Origin: JAPOXR01 sp963664715
GTDB taxonomy: Bacteria; Pseudomonadota; Alphaproteobacteria; Rhodobacterales; Rhodobacteraceae
Direction: 5' to 3'
Assembly (NCBI GenBank): GCA_963664715.2
Contig: CAXXUY010000001.1
Coordinates: 806,001-870,000 of the forward strand
DNA: 64,000 nt
Under the pieces are notes generated by a model. That model was not told the origin of the DNA and made no database searches. It saw only the letters and a program-made list of their open reading frames with translations. Below are positions 17,361 through 27,149 of this stretch, piece by piece. The position numbers were made by a program, and so were the translations under genes. Each line of letters starts with the position of its first letter. The stretch's first letter is position 1.

Positions 17361-17868
17361 AATCGGCAACCTGCAATCGTTCAACAAGGAACTGAATGGG
17401 CGACACATTCTGCCAGGCGACACGATCGTGCGGACAGTTGAGAAGCCGTTGCCGTTGACGCCCGGCAATGCCCGGCATGGCAATCGCAACGAGAGCGCCT
17501 TGCCTGCCGGTCCCGGCGAGGTTTGTGCCGACAGCGCGCCGCGCTGTTCCTGATTTTCCGGGACTGTTCATGCCAGTAGTTGCACCCTCCGGATTGCGCC
17601 TGCCGGAGTTTGAGCACACACAGGTCCGGTTTGCCATGGTGGCGTTGCACCGCCTTACTGTGTGTGTCCGGATTTTTCATCAAGCCAGTCCTCCGCATCA
17701 AGAGTGCTTTTGGAACCTGGAAGCGATGGTATGAGCCGCGGCAGTGCGCTGCCGGAATCTTGCCAGGGCCGTCCTGCAGGTCAGTCTGACGGCCATCACC
17801 TGTATTCTCATTCGTGCAGCGAAACCTCCTGCTGTCAGGTGAATCCGTCGTCTTGGACAGGAGAGGTG
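17361..17868. other. Intergenic, nothing recognised
   Basis: About 500 bases between the LysR gene and the remnant at 17869. Only short unconvincing open frames are present; the missing N-terminal half of the nucleotidyltransferase-like gene is not found here. Confidence 0.35.
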
Positions 17869-18440
17869 ATGGCTCGAGACATCCCTCCTGTGCAGCACCT
17901 CCTGGTCAGCGCGCTTTCGAACACTAGAAATCCTGCCGATATTACCAGCCTGGACCCCCAATCTGTAACGGCATTCGTCAATGCTGATCGATACCGCGTT
18001 GAATTCCTGACCCCCAATACGGGTCGCGATGAGCATCTGTGGAAGGCAGCCACCATGCCTGCCCTCGGCGGTGACAGCGCCACACCATTGCGTTTCCTCG
18101 ACTATCCGATCAAGGATCCGGTTTGGTCGGTATTGCTACATCGGGGGGCATCCCCGTCCGCGTTCCCGATCCCGCACGATATGCCGTGCACAGGTTGATC
18201 CTGTCGACACGCCGGCACGAAGGATCAATTGCAAAGGCCGACAAGGATGTTGTTCAGGCTGGCATTCTCATCGAGGCGCTCTCCAGGAGGCGGTCCTTCG
18301 AACTTGGTGAAGCACTGGCGCTCGCGGAAGGTCGAGGCCAGAAATGGAAATCGGCGATCAAGATTGCCACGACGGCACTTGATGACAGGACTTACGAACT
18401 TCTCGAGAAATCGCGCGCCGATTTCGGAATGAGTGCCTGA
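17869..18440 (+). pseudogene. Frameshifted remnant of a nucleotidyltransferase-fold protein (GSU2403-like)
   Basis: Two adjoining frames together read like the C-terminal part of the GSU2403-type nucleotidyltransferase-fold family. Frame one (17869 to about 18145) has YRVEFLTPNTGRD and LRFLDYPIKDPVW. Frame two (to 18440) continues GGIPVRVPDPARYAVHRLIL and ADKDVVQAGILIEAL. The switch lies at a run of six G (18143-18148); one more G would join them. The N-terminal half of the family is absent, although ATG 17869 has a GGAGAGG in front. The protein is therefore truncated and frameshifted. Family membership is from recall of the pattern, so it is moderate in certainty. A base-calling error at the G-run would explain the shift but not the missing half. 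Confidence 0.5.
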
Positions 18441-19563
18441 TTTCGGCGCGATTGCCATACGTTGGACATCAAGGAATGACCTGCCTGGCCTTCAGGTTCC
18501 ACTCTATATTCGAGGTCGGACAACTGCCCGACCAACTGGTCACTTCAGGGAGCATCCTTGGTGCCCGGACTCTTTGTAGACACTTCGCAAGGCTCGACAA
18601 CTCGGCCTCGGACAGGCCGACTTCCGTGCCGCCATCTGCTGTCTGCAGACTGTTGTCTCGGACGGTCCCCGAGCCTCCCGGGGACCGCGATGCGTATCGC
18701 GGCAGTAACGTCGTGGTTTCAGAATTTCGGCACATCTGCAAACCCAATTCTTCAGGCCAGGTCAGTAGTGCGGATTGCGTTTCCATCGGCCATCTCGGCT
18801 TGACTTTCGGTCCGGTGCAATTGGCATCCGCAGCGTGAGGCGCGTCAGGAGGTGGAGATCTGAAGGCAGCGAAACGGCGGGTTTACCCAAAGCATACGGA
18901 TGCAAGTGTCAGCCTCGACCTTGCTGGATGCAACAAGCCCAAATGCTCGGGACATTGCAGCTACGAGAAGATCCTGTCGATCACGCAGCACCTGTCATCA
19001 GGTACGAAAACGTGAACAGGAACAACACTCTGGTGTACGCGGTCTAGTGCGCATCTGGTGCGGTCGTGCATGTCTGGCTCGGGACCTCTTGCTGAAATAC
19101 TCGCGCTATCGTCGCAGGTGAACAGCGCAAGACTCTCGGCGTCGGGTCCACAGGTTTGATGCAGGACTCTTTTCGGGCTGGACGAGGACTCTGAGTGGCC
19201 GAAGGCTCCGTGGTGCCGATCTGGCACGGCCGACACCGGGACCTGGCCGTCTGTGCAAGAGTCGGGCTTGAATGGCCAACCACCGACCGTTCCTTCGGCA
19301 GGACAGTGCGGAGTCGCTGTGGCTTGATTGAGCCATCGGATCTGAAGGCCAATGGCAGTTTGTACGCCGAGTATCAGTGCCTAAGGAGTCGAGGTTGGGG
19401 TCGAGTGAACGGCAAAGGCAAAGGCAGCGCATTTGGCGAGAAGCAGTTTCAATCCGATTCATCTTCGCGCACCGAACAAACCATTACCCATTCGGTTTGC
19501 AGACTCAGTTTTGGTTGATCAGCAAAGAACTGGAAAACATCTGGACATAGCAAACATCTGATG
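18441..19563. other. Long non-coding stretch, nothing recognised
   Basis: About 1.1 kb without a gene I can support. Several open frames on both strands lack family motifs and coding-like third-position bias. It ends in the operator-like palindrome before the GntR gene. It may be decayed DNA associated with the remnant upstream. Confidence 0.4.
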
Positions 19564-19576
19564 TTATCAATGATAA
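19564..19576. promoter_or_regulatory. Candidate GntR autoregulatory operator
   Basis: TTATCAATGATAA is a perfect palindrome (TTATCA-A-TGATAA) ending one base before the GntR start codon at 19578. A repressor bound there would cover the initiation region. No second copy was seen before the ABC operon at 20537. Confidence 0.45.
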
Positions 19577-19577
19577 T

Positions 19578-20375
19578 ATGTCTGAGTTGCTCTACTACGA
19601 CCTCAAGGATTCTGCTGGCGTTTCGCCCAGCCTGGCGACTCATGTATGTCGCGAGTTGGGCCGACGGATAGTTGGCGGCGTGCACAGGGAAGGCGAACTG
19701 ATAGACGATGAAGGGCGTCTTGGAGAACGTTTCTGTGTCAGCAAATCGGTAATTCGCGAGGCGATCAAGCTACTTGTCGGCAAAGGGCTGCTGGAAGTTC
19801 GTCGTGGAAGCGGCACTCGCGTACGTCGCCGAGCGAGCTGGAACCTGCTGGATGACGATGTGCTTGCCTGGCACCTGTCGACGGATCCACGCCCCGACTT
19901 TCTTCGACAGTTGACCGAGTTTCGAAGAGTCATTGAACCCAGCGCGGCTTCCTGGGCAGCCAGGTTCGGGACAGAAGACGAACATTCAGAAATCGAGTCG
20001 GCTCAGGTCAGAATGGAAACGGGCGAACAGTCGATCGAAGAATACGTTGTGGCGGATGCAATGTTTCACAGGGCCATTCTCCGAGCTGCAGGAAACGAGA
20101 TTCTGCTCTCGATGGAGGGCGTGATATTCTCTGCTCTCCTCAGCTCGATCCGCCTGACCAACTCTGATCCCCGGGAAAACGCCGGATCAATTCCATTTCA
20201 CCGGGCCGTCTTGAAAGCCATCAAATCGCGCGATCATGAGGCCGCGGAAGCGAAGATGAAGGCTCACCTCGTGGACACCACCGAGCGTTTGGAAAACGCG
20301 ATTGCAGGAATGTCCCGGAGACTCCCGGAAGACGAATCCCGCCAGGCGCAAAGGAACAGATCCGAGCAAAGCTGA
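19578..20375 (+). CDS. GntR-family (FadR/FCD) transcriptional regulator
   Basis: A 265-residue regulator. The winged helix-turn-helix is at residues ~40-85 (RLGERFCVSKSVIREAIKLL, then GLLEVRRGSGTRVRRR). The C-terminal FCD domain carries the metal/effector ligands: the FRRVIEPSAASWAA helix, VADAMFHRAILRAAGNEIL with Asp and His, and IPFHRAVLKAIKSRD. FCD regulators typically sense sugar acids or carboxylates. It lies 160 bases ahead of the xylose-type importer and the GMC dehydrogenase/dehydratase genes, fitting control of sugar-acid catabolism. The start has a weak ribosome binding site, and the operator-like palindrome lies directly before it. Confidence 0.88.
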   Translation: MSELLYYDLKDSAGVSPSLATHVCRELGRRIVGGVHREGELIDDEGRLGERFCVSKSVIREAIKLLVGKGLLEVRRGSGTRVRRRASWNLLDDDVLAWHLSTDPRPDFLRQLTEFRRVIEPSAASWAARFGTEDEHSEIESAQVRMETGEQSIEEYVVADAMFHRAILRAAGNEILLSMEGVIFSALLSSIRLTNSDPRENAGSIPFHRAVLKAIKSRDHEAAEAKMKAHLVDTTERLENAIAGMSRRLPEDESRQAQRNRSEQS

Positions 20376-20463
20376 GAAACCAGATTTCACCGGCTCGACG
20401 TGGTGAACGGGCCGGTGGCGGCAACGCGAATCACTTCTACCGAGATCACGTTGCCTTTATCCG

Positions 20464-20514
20464 CCCGAATTCGGGAACAGCACCACCAGAGAAACCGGTG
20501 CCTTAACGGCACCG
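20464..20514. promoter_or_regulatory. Two inverted repeats before the xylose-type ABC operon
   Basis: CCCGAATTCGGG (20464-20475) is a perfect 12-base palindrome. CGGTGCC (20496-20502) and GGCACCG (20508-20514) form a seven-pair hairpin with a TTAAC loop, 22 bases before the binding-protein ATG. They may be operators or an mRNA leader hairpin; nothing distinguishes these. Confidence 0.35.
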
Positions 20515-20536
20515 ACACAACAATGAGGAGTATATT

Positions 20537-21589
20537 ATGATTTCCAGTTTTATGAAAGGGTTACTTGCAAGTTCGGCAGCCGCGGTGGCCGTCGCGGGTA
20601 TGGCCTCGGCCGACATGGTTGCGTTGCTTCTGCCCGAGAATGTGAACCCGCGTTGGGAACAGCAGGATGCCACAGCCTTCGTCAATACCATGAGCGAGAT
20701 CGCGCCCGACATCAAAGTCGAGGTCTTTAATGCCAACAATGATACCTCCGTTCAGCAGCGGCAGGCAGAACAGGCGCTGACTCAGGGTGCAAAAGTACTC
20801 ATCGTAATCCCAATTGACGGTGAAAGCTCGGCAATCATCGCCGATACAGCCGCCGAAGAAGGTGTACCTACGATGGCATATGACCGGATGATCAATTCGG
20901 CCAACACGACCTTCTGGGTGCAGGCCGATCTCGAAGGCATGGGCTACGATCAGGCAATGCACGTGATTGAGAACACGAAGGATGGTGATACTCTCGTCAT
21001 GCTCAAGGGCTCCCCGACAGACCCGAACGCAGCGGTCATTCATAACGGCCAGTTGCGTGCGCTCACGCCGCTGTTTGAAAGCGGAAAGCGGATCATGGGC
21101 TACGAAAACTGGACACAAGGCTGGGATCCGGCAATCGCGCGTCGCTCGATGGATCAGGCTCTCACCCAGCTCAACAACAACGTACAGGGTGTTGTGTCGT
21201 CGAATGATGGAAACGCTGGTGCGGCCATAGCCGCGATGGAGGAGCAGGGAATGGCCGGAACAGTTCCGGTATCGGGCCTTGATTGCACCGTTCAGGCACA
21301 ACAGCTGATGCTGCTGGGCAAACAGACCCAATGCGGCTGGCGTCCTCTGGCCGACATGGCCGAAGCCGCGGCAAAGGTCACGGTGCGGCTGGTCAATGGC
21401 GAAGACTTCTCGGATCTTGCCTCACAGACAGTTACGAACGGCGTGGGTGCAGTCGTTGCATATGTGCCTGTGGGCTCGTACTCGGCTGTGGGTGCAGAAG
21501 GGGTAGCCTATGTGATAGAGAACGACCCGTCGATCACCAAGGAAATGGTCTGCCAGGGTGAAGCCGCAGCAACCGAGTTCTGCATGTAA
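20537..21589 (+). CDS. ABC sugar-binding protein, XylF-like
   Basis: A 350-residue periplasmic binding protein of the ribose/xylose class. The signal peptide MISSFMKGLLASSAAAVAVA is followed by GMASA and a cleavage site before DMVALLLPE. Ligand-domain motifs include ANNDTSVQQRQAEQALTQGA, VPTMAYDRMI (the XylF-type Asp-Arg), and VVSSNDGNAGAAIAAMEEQG. ATG 20537 is preceded by GAGGAG. It heads an operon with one ATPase and one permease, the usual three-part layout, followed by a GMC dehydrogenase. A pentose, hexose or similar ligand is likely; identity is not shown. Confidence 0.88.
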   Translation: MISSFMKGLLASSAAAVAVAGMASADMVALLLPENVNPRWEQQDATAFVNTMSEIAPDIKVEVFNANNDTSVQQRQAEQALTQGAKVLIVIPIDGESSAIIADTAAEEGVPTMAYDRMINSANTTFWVQADLEGMGYDQAMHVIENTKDGDTLVMLKGSPTDPNAAVIHNGQLRALTPLFESGKRIMGYENWTQGWDPAIARRSMDQALTQLNNNVQGVVSSNDGNAGAAIAAMEEQGMAGTVPVSGLDCTVQAQQLMLLGKQTQCGWRPLADMAEAAAKVTVRLVNGEDFSDLASQTVTNGVGAVVAYVPVGSYSAVGAEGVAYVIENDPSITKEMVCQGEAAATEFCM

Positions 21590-21598
21590 GACCAGTGA

Positions 21599-22411
21599 AT
21601 GTCTGCTGACACAAATCGGGTGGGGCTCAAGGCCCCACCTCCTCACTTGCGAGCCGAGCGCATCCAGAAACGCTTCGGTGGTGTTCACGCCCTAAGGGGC
21701 GTCGACTTTGAAGTGGCGCGCGGCGAGGTCATGGCGCTGGTGGGAGACAACGGCGCGGGCAAATCTACGCTAATGAAAGTTCTTGCCGGGGCCCATACCG
21801 CCGACGAGGGTCAGTTCTACCTGAATGGCGAGGACGTAACCATAAGCAACCCGCACGACGCAACTGAACTGGGAATTCAAATCGTGTACCAGGACCTCGC
21901 GCTTTGCGAAAACCTGGACGTTTCGGCGAATCTCTCGCTGGGAGCCGAACCGGTGAAGGCTGGATGGGGCTTTGTTCCGCGCATCCTGCGCCCACTTGAT
22001 GACTTGCAGATGGAAGTGACAGCCAAGAGGGCCATAGACAGGTTGGAAGTGCGTACACTGCAATCGGTGCGCGCGAAGGTCAGTGGTCTGTCGGGTGGGC
22101 AAAGGCAGGCGATAGCCATTGCCCGGGCAGTGGGCGCCGAAAGCAGCGTGGTGATGCTTGATGAGCCCACCGCCGCTCTTGGCGTCGCCCAGACGCGGCA
22201 AGTGCTGGAGGTCGTCAAACGGCTCCGCGAAACCAATCATGCTGTTGTCTATATTTCACACAACATGCGCGACATCTTCGAAGTGTCGGACCGGATCTGT
22301 GTCCTTCGCCACGGTGGCAACGTCGCCACATACTCTACATCCGATACGAATCCGGACGAAATCGTCCTCGCCATGACGCGGGGATTAGACGAGGCGAACA
22401 CTGCAACCTGA
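21599..22411 (+). CDS. ABC sugar importer ATPase (single domain)
   Basis: A 270-residue ATP-binding subunit. Walker A is GDNGAGKST, the signature is SGLSGGQRQAIAIARAV, and Walker B is VVMLDEPTAALG, with the H-loop in VVYISHNMRDIFEV. It has one nucleotide-binding domain, unlike the two-domain XylG/RbsA, and so resembles FrcA-type proteins that act as a homodimer. It starts nine bases after the binding-protein stop. The family's ATPase energises import through the permease encoded next. Confidence 0.9.
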   Translation: MSADTNRVGLKAPPPHLRAERIQKRFGGVHALRGVDFEVARGEVMALVGDNGAGKSTLMKVLAGAHTADEGQFYLNGEDVTISNPHDATELGIQIVYQDLALCENLDVSANLSLGAEPVKAGWGFVPRILRPLDDLQMEVTAKRAIDRLEVRTLQSVRAKVSGLSGGQRQAIAIARAVGAESSVVMLDEPTAALGVAQTRQVLEVVKRLRETNHAVVYISHNMRDIFEVSDRICVLRHGGNVATYSTSDTNPDEIVLAMTRGLDEANTAT

Positions 22412-22445
22412 GGCAAAACAATCCTTCCTCGACCGCTTCCGCGCC

Positions 22446-23621
22446 ATGCGCGAAACTCGGTTCGGTGCCTTCGTGCCCGTGCTATGTGCTCTGGCCGCAA
22501 TCTGGCTCTATTTTGGTTTGGCACTGCCGCTCTATGAAGTCCTTATCGGCGAAGCGGAAGTCCTCCGCTTGATCTTCCTCAGTCCCCGGAACATTTATAA
22601 CCTGTTCATGCAATCGGCCGTCATTGCCACGCTTGCTGTCGGGATCACGATCGTCCTGCTGTTGGGCGACATTGATCTTTCCGCTGCAGCAACGGCCGGT
22701 GTCTGCGCCGCACTCCTGGGAGTCCTTGTTCTGGCAGGTGTGCCGGGATGGCTGGCCTGTGTCATGGTGATTGGCGTCGGCATTGTGATGGGAGCAGCTC
22801 AAGGATTGTTGGTCGCCTATGTCGGCATCCCGTCCTTCGTGGTGACACTCGCCGGTCTGCTTGGATATCAAGGACTTATGCAGAAGATCCTGCCGACAGG
22901 GAACCTGAATGTCGGCGATGTCTTTGTACGCGGCATTGCACGCGTCTTGATTCCGGACATGTGGGGGTTGATGCTGGGACTGGTGTGCGTCGCGGCCTTT
23001 GCCTTTTTCAATCTTCGCAAACAGGCGCAAAGGCGAAACCAGGGGCTGGAGCTTGACTCGGCGGTTGCGTTGTGGGGGCAGGTCATCATCTTTGGCGTGC
23101 TCGTGATCGCAGTCATTCTTACATTGAATGCCTACCGGTCGTTGCCGCTCCTGCTGGTTCTGCTGGTGGGAATCACGACGCTGCTTGGATGGATCACGAC
23201 ATCAACGCCATTTGGTCGTTCACTCTTCGCGGTCGGCGGCAACCCGGAAAGCGCCCGGCGGGTTGGCATGAATGTCAAACGCATCCGCGTCGCAGCTTTC
23301 GGAATCGTCGGATTGATGGCGGCCGTCGGAGGCATTTTCGGTGCCTCGCGTTTTGGCTCGGTGTCCTACACGGCCTTCGCAGGCGGTTCACTTCTACTGG
23401 AGGCAATCGGGGCCGCAGTTATCGGAGGGACCTCGCTGTTCGGAGGTCGTGGCTCCGTTTGGAACGCTATCCTTGGCGCATTGGTCATCGGCTCGCTCGG
23501 CAACGGACTTGATCTCACCGGTGCAAGCGCTGCCGACAAGTTGATGGTCTCAGGCGCGATCCTGATCCTGGCCGTGTCGATCGATGCGGTGTCGCGTTCT
23601 GGCAGCAACGGTAGACAATAG
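22446..23621 (+). CDS. ABC sugar importer permease, XylH-like
   Basis: A 391-residue hydrophobic protein with about ten membrane segments, matching BPD_transp_2 permeases of xylose/ribose systems. Recognisable parts are LAVGITIVLLLGDIDLSAAA, VAYVGIPSFVVTLAGLLGYQG, and STPFGRSLFAVGGNPESARR, then GAAVIGGTSLFGGRGS, the coupling region. ATG 22446 lies 34 bases after the ATPase stop; initiation slightly upstream is possible because the frame is open. The stop is TAG. The GMC dehydrogenase small subunit follows nine bases later, so import and oxidation genes share a transcript. Confidence 0.88.
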   Translation: MRETRFGAFVPVLCALAAIWLYFGLALPLYEVLIGEAEVLRLIFLSPRNIYNLFMQSAVIATLAVGITIVLLLGDIDLSAAATAGVCAALLGVLVLAGVPGWLACVMVIGVGIVMGAAQGLLVAYVGIPSFVVTLAGLLGYQGLMQKILPTGNLNVGDVFVRGIARVLIPDMWGLMLGLVCVAAFAFFNLRKQAQRRNQGLELDSAVALWGQVIIFGVLVIAVILTLNAYRSLPLLLVLLVGITTLLGWITTSTPFGRSLFAVGGNPESARRVGMNVKRIRVAAFGIVGLMAAVGGIFGASRFGSVSYTAFAGGSLLLEAIGAAVIGGTSLFGGRGSVWNAILGALVIGSLGNGLDLTGASAADKLMVSGAILILAVSIDAVSRSGSNGRQ

Positions 23622-23630
23622 GTTGACTCC

Positions 23631-24080
23631 ATGAGCAGCATTTGGACCGAAGGCGAACGTTCGCTCCTTGACACGATCCTCAACAGATTGATCCCTGCCA
23701 ATCCGGACCGGGACATACCGGCCGCCGGAGAGCTTGGGACTGCAGAATTCATCGAGGAACAGATCCTACGAAACGCCGACCTGAGAGCGAAGGTCACAAC
23801 CTTGCTGAATCACGCAGCAGATCTGGCAGACGGAGTTCCTCCCAGTGCCGTTGGCGAGCTTGAAGCAGAGTTCCCAGCGGAGTTTCTGGCACTGCTTTCG
23901 ATGACCTATATGGGCTACTACAGCCGTCCGGACATGCGCGCCCTTGTAGGTGTCGGCGCACATCCGGTCCATCCGAAGGGCTATGAAGTCGTTCCGGAGA
24001 CGCCGGAGTTCATGGGCGAACTGACCGCCCCGGTACGTGCGCGAGGCCCATGCTACCGCGACCCGACGCGGAAGTCGTGA
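23631..24080 (+). CDS. GMC dehydrogenase small subunit (gluconate 2-dehydrogenase subunit 3 family)
   Basis: A 149-residue protein with the subunit-3 pattern: LLDTILNRLIPANPDRDIPA, then AAGELGTAEFIEEQI, and a C-terminal LLSMTYMGYYSRPDMRALVG with PPHP-like HPVHPKGYEV. Many relatives have a Tat signal; none is seen here, so a cytoplasmic complex or piggy-back export must be assumed. The gene directly precedes the flavoprotein subunit by 12 bases. Its family role is maturation or stability of the partner flavoprotein. No cytochrome subunit follows. Confidence 0.8.
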   Translation: MSSIWTEGERSLLDTILNRLIPANPDRDIPAAGELGTAEFIEEQILRNADLRAKVTTLLNHAADLADGVPPSAVGELEAEFPAEFLALLSMTYMGYYSRPDMRALVGVGAHPVHPKGYEVVPETPEFMGELTAPVRARGPCYRDPTRKS

Positions 24081-24092
24081 GAGACGGTCTAC

Positions 24093-25712
24093 ATGGCAAA
24101 AGAACCGGTTGACGTGCTGATCATTGGCGCCGGCGCCTCGGGCGCCGCCTTTGCCTGGTCGCTCTTGGAACTGCGGATGCGCATTCTCTGTCTGGAACAG
24201 GGCAACCATCTGCACGACAAGGACTTTCCATCGCGGCGCGAGGACTACGAGATTGCACGCTACAGAGAGTTTTCCTGTGATCCGAATGTACGCCAGCTGA
24301 AACAGGACTATCCGGTCAATTCCCGGGACAGTTGCATCACGCCGGTCAACTGGAATGGCGTGGGCGGATCAACAATCAATTTTCTGGGTCATTGGCCGCG
24401 GATGATGCCATCGGACTTCCGCACCAGGTCATTGGATGGAGTGGGCGAGGACTGGCCCCTGGATTACCACACATTGGCTCCATTCTACGACATGAACGAC
24501 CAAAACACCGGCGTCTCGGGCATGGGCGGCAACCCGTCATATCCTGACTACACGCCGCCCCTGCCGCCGATTCCCATCGGCAAGCTGGGGCAGACGCTCG
24601 CAAGGGGGTTTAACAGGATGGGATGGCATTGGTGGCCGTCCGATGTGGCAATCCTCAGCCAGGACTACGACGGGCGCCAGAAATGCGTTAACGCGGGCAC
24701 CTGTGATCTGGGGTGTGCCGCCGGAGCAAAGGGAGGTACCAATTTCACATATTGGCCGATCTTGGAAAGAGCCGGCGTCGAACTGCGCACCGAATGTCGA
24801 GTGCGGGAAATCCTGGTGGACGAGGCGACCGGTTTTGCAACCGGTGTTCACTACCATGGCCCGGACGGTCAGGTTCATGAACAGAAAGCCCATTTGGTCG
24901 TGGTTGCCTGCAACGGCGTCGGGACGCCGCGTCTGCTATTGAATTCCAAGTCCAGACAGTTTCCCGACGGTCTTGCCAACAGTTCCGGCCTGGTCGGCAA
25001 GAACCTGATGTTTCACCCGCTGACCGGCGTGTCCGGTGTGTTCAACGAGCCCATGAAGGGGCACGAGGGTCCGATGGCATGTTCGATTTTCAGTCAGGAA
25101 TTCTATGAATCCGATCCTTCGCGCGGCTTCGTGCGCGGTTATGGATTGCACTCGGGCCGTTCCACGACGCCGATGACCTTTGCGCTTGGCGGCTTCGGAA
25201 TCGACAATCCCATTCCGTGGGGCGTCGAGCATCGTGAAATCATGGACAACGTCTATCCCTATCGCGCTGGTTTGACGGTCGTCACTGAAGACCTTCCGGA
25301 AGAGCACAACTCGGTCACACTCGATCCCGTATTGACCGACAGCGACGGAATACCGGCGCCGAAAGTCACCTATACGCTCGGCGAAAACACGCGGAAGATG
25401 CTCCGTCACGGCGAGGAACGTGCAACCGAGGTCCTGCTGGCGGCGGGGGCCAACAGGATCCTCAAGGGAAATGACGGCCAGGTGTGGTGGCGCGCTGGTT
25501 GGCACCAGATGGGCACATGCCGGATGGGTAACGACCCGAGGAGTTCGGTCGTCAACGCCTGGGGCCGCAGCCATGACGTGAAAAACCTGTTCATCGTTGA
25601 CGGGTCGGTCTTTGTGACTTCAGGCGCGGTCAATCCGACTTCAACGATCCAGGCGCTGGCGTTGTATATCGGCGACTGCATCAAGACCAATATTGCGACA
25701 CTTTTCGATTGA
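24093..25712 (+). CDS. GMC-family FAD sugar/alcohol dehydrogenase
   Basis: A 539-residue glucose-methanol-choline oxidoreductase. The N-terminal FAD motif is DVLIIGAGASGAAFAWSLL. The GMC signature region is NWNGVGGSTINFLGHWPRMM, and CDLGCAAGAKGGTN carries cysteines typical of the gluconate/fructose-dehydrogenase branch. The C-terminal catalytic part is HQMGTCRMGNDPRSSVVNAW, then FIVDGSVFVTSGAVNPTST. With the subunit-3 gene it should form a quinone- or cytochrome-linked dehydrogenase that oxidises a sugar or polyol, often at C1 or C3. Downstream is an enolase-superfamily dehydratase, so oxidation to a sugar acid followed by dehydration is a reasonable pathway model. Confidence 0.88.
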   Translation: MAKEPVDVLIIGAGASGAAFAWSLLELRMRILCLEQGNHLHDKDFPSRREDYEIARYREFSCDPNVRQLKQDYPVNSRDSCITPVNWNGVGGSTINFLGHWPRMMPSDFRTRSLDGVGEDWPLDYHTLAPFYDMNDQNTGVSGMGGNPSYPDYTPPLPPIPIGKLGQTLARGFNRMGWHWWPSDVAILSQDYDGRQKCVNAGTCDLGCAAGAKGGTNFTYWPILERAGVELRTECRVREILVDEATGFATGVHYHGPDGQVHEQKAHLVVVACNGVGTPRLLLNSKSRQFPDGLANSSGLVGKNLMFHPLTGVSGVFNEPMKGHEGPMACSIFSQEFYESDPSRGFVRGYGLHSGRSTTPMTFALGGFGIDNPIPWGVEHREIMDNVYPYRAGLTVVTEDLPEEHNSVTLDPVLTDSDGIPAPKVTYTLGENTRKMLRHGEERATEVLLAAGANRILKGNDGQVWWRAGWHQMGTCRMGNDPRSSVVNAWGRSHDVKNLFIVDGSVFVTSGAVNPTSTIQALALYIGDCIKTNIATLFD

Positions 25713-25980
25713 GGCTGCCCATGAACTGTACGACCAACATCCAGTTAAGTGTCTCCCTCACGGGTGGGCAAGCAATGATCGATGCGGCGACCCCTGCGAC
25801 CGAGGTTCATGTCAGCAGAGTTGCCGCCGGGCGCCGCCACAGTAAACTGCCAGTCGACGGGTTGAACTGCGAAATTGACGTGGCGCAACGCGAGGAAGGC
25901 CACGATCGCTCCTGTTTCGCGCAACACCTTCGGCTCCCTGTCAAGCGATTCACTTGTACACTGGATCGGGGATCTTCCGT

Positions 25981-27149
25981 ATGAAAATTACCGGCCTGAA
26001 GAGCCATGTTCTGGCATACGAACTACCTGAAGAACTGGGCTATTCGCAGCAATACTACGCGCTGCGCACGGTGCATCTTGTCGAGGTGACAACCGATGAA
26101 GGGATTACCGGCTGGGGAGAGTGCTTTGGTCCCGGCAATGTTGCGCTCGCCAACAAGGCTATTGTCGAGAAGGTCATCCGGCCGATGGTTCTGGGCAAAG
26201 ATCCGCTGGACCGGGATGTGATCTGGCACGAGGTCTATAACCTCCTGCGTGACCACGGGCAAAAGGGTATGCCAATTCAGGCTCTGTCAGGCGTGGACAT
26301 CGCGCTGTGGGACATTGCGGGAAAGGTTGCCAGCCTGCCGGTCCACAAGCTGATAGGGGGCGCCCATCGCAGCGAGGTCGATGTCTACGGATACGGCATG
26401 ATGCTAAAGAGGGAGAGCATCTCCGATCATTTGGCACGCTTCACCGATGAGGCGTCCGCGATCAAGGATATGGGCTTTGCTGCAACCAAGATGAAGGTCG
26501 GGCTTGGACCGAAGGAAGATGTACAACTGGCGGTGGCAGTACGCCGCGGCATCGGTGACGACTTTCCCTTCATGGTGGATGCCAACCACTGTTACACAAC
26601 ACCAGATGCGCTCTATGTCGGCCGCGCTCTGGAGGAGTTGAAACCCTATTGTTCGAAGAACCGGTGGCGCCGGAGGATATTGAAGGTTACCGTGAGCTTC
26701 GCTCCAAGCTCAAGATCAACATCTCGGGGGGAGAGGCGGAGTTTACCCGATGGGGTTGGCGAAGGCTCCTTGAAAACCGCTGTCTCGACATCGCACAACC
26801 GGAGGTCAGCGGGCTGGGAGGGATTACCGAATATCTGCGCGTGTTGACGCTTTGCCACGCCCATTTCACTCCAGTGGTCAATCACGTCTGGGGCTCGGCG
26901 GTGTCGGTGGCGGTTAACCTGCAGTTATTGGCCGCGATGCCCGCGATGCCCGGCGGCCTGTTTCCGTGGGAACCGATGCTGGAATTTGACACGACCGATA
27001 ACCGGTTCCGAGACTGTCTGCTGACCAAGCCGCTGGATATCCATGGGCAGGTCAAGGCAAACGGGGGTATGGTCAAGGTGCCCACCGGACCCGGATTCGG
27101 CATCGAACCGGACCGGGAATTCATTCGGCGCTACGAGGTCGACAAGTGA
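25981..27149 (+). pseudogene. Enolase-superfamily sugar-acid dehydratase, broken by one-base deletion
   Basis: Two frames give a complete mandelate-racemase/muconate-lactonising-type enzyme. Frame one from ATG 25981 carries VTTDEGITGWGECFGPG, the KxK motif TKMKVGLG and the metal aspartate in MVDANHCY, ending ELKPY. Frame two resumes FEEPVAPEDIEGYREL, GGEAEFTR, DIAQPEVSGLGG and the catalytic NHVWGSAVSVA. The join is TATTGTTCG at 26647-26655, where TAT TGG TTC is expected, so one G is missing near 26651. All metal ligands and the Lys/His pair are otherwise present. The family dehydrates or racemises sugar acids such as galactonate. Either a very recent mutation or a sequence error. Confidence 0.85.

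Noticed and set aside
25709..25984. Small plus-strand open frame between the GMC dehydrogenase and the dehydratase
   Set aside because: No family resemblance and it runs into the dehydratase start; treated as spacer.
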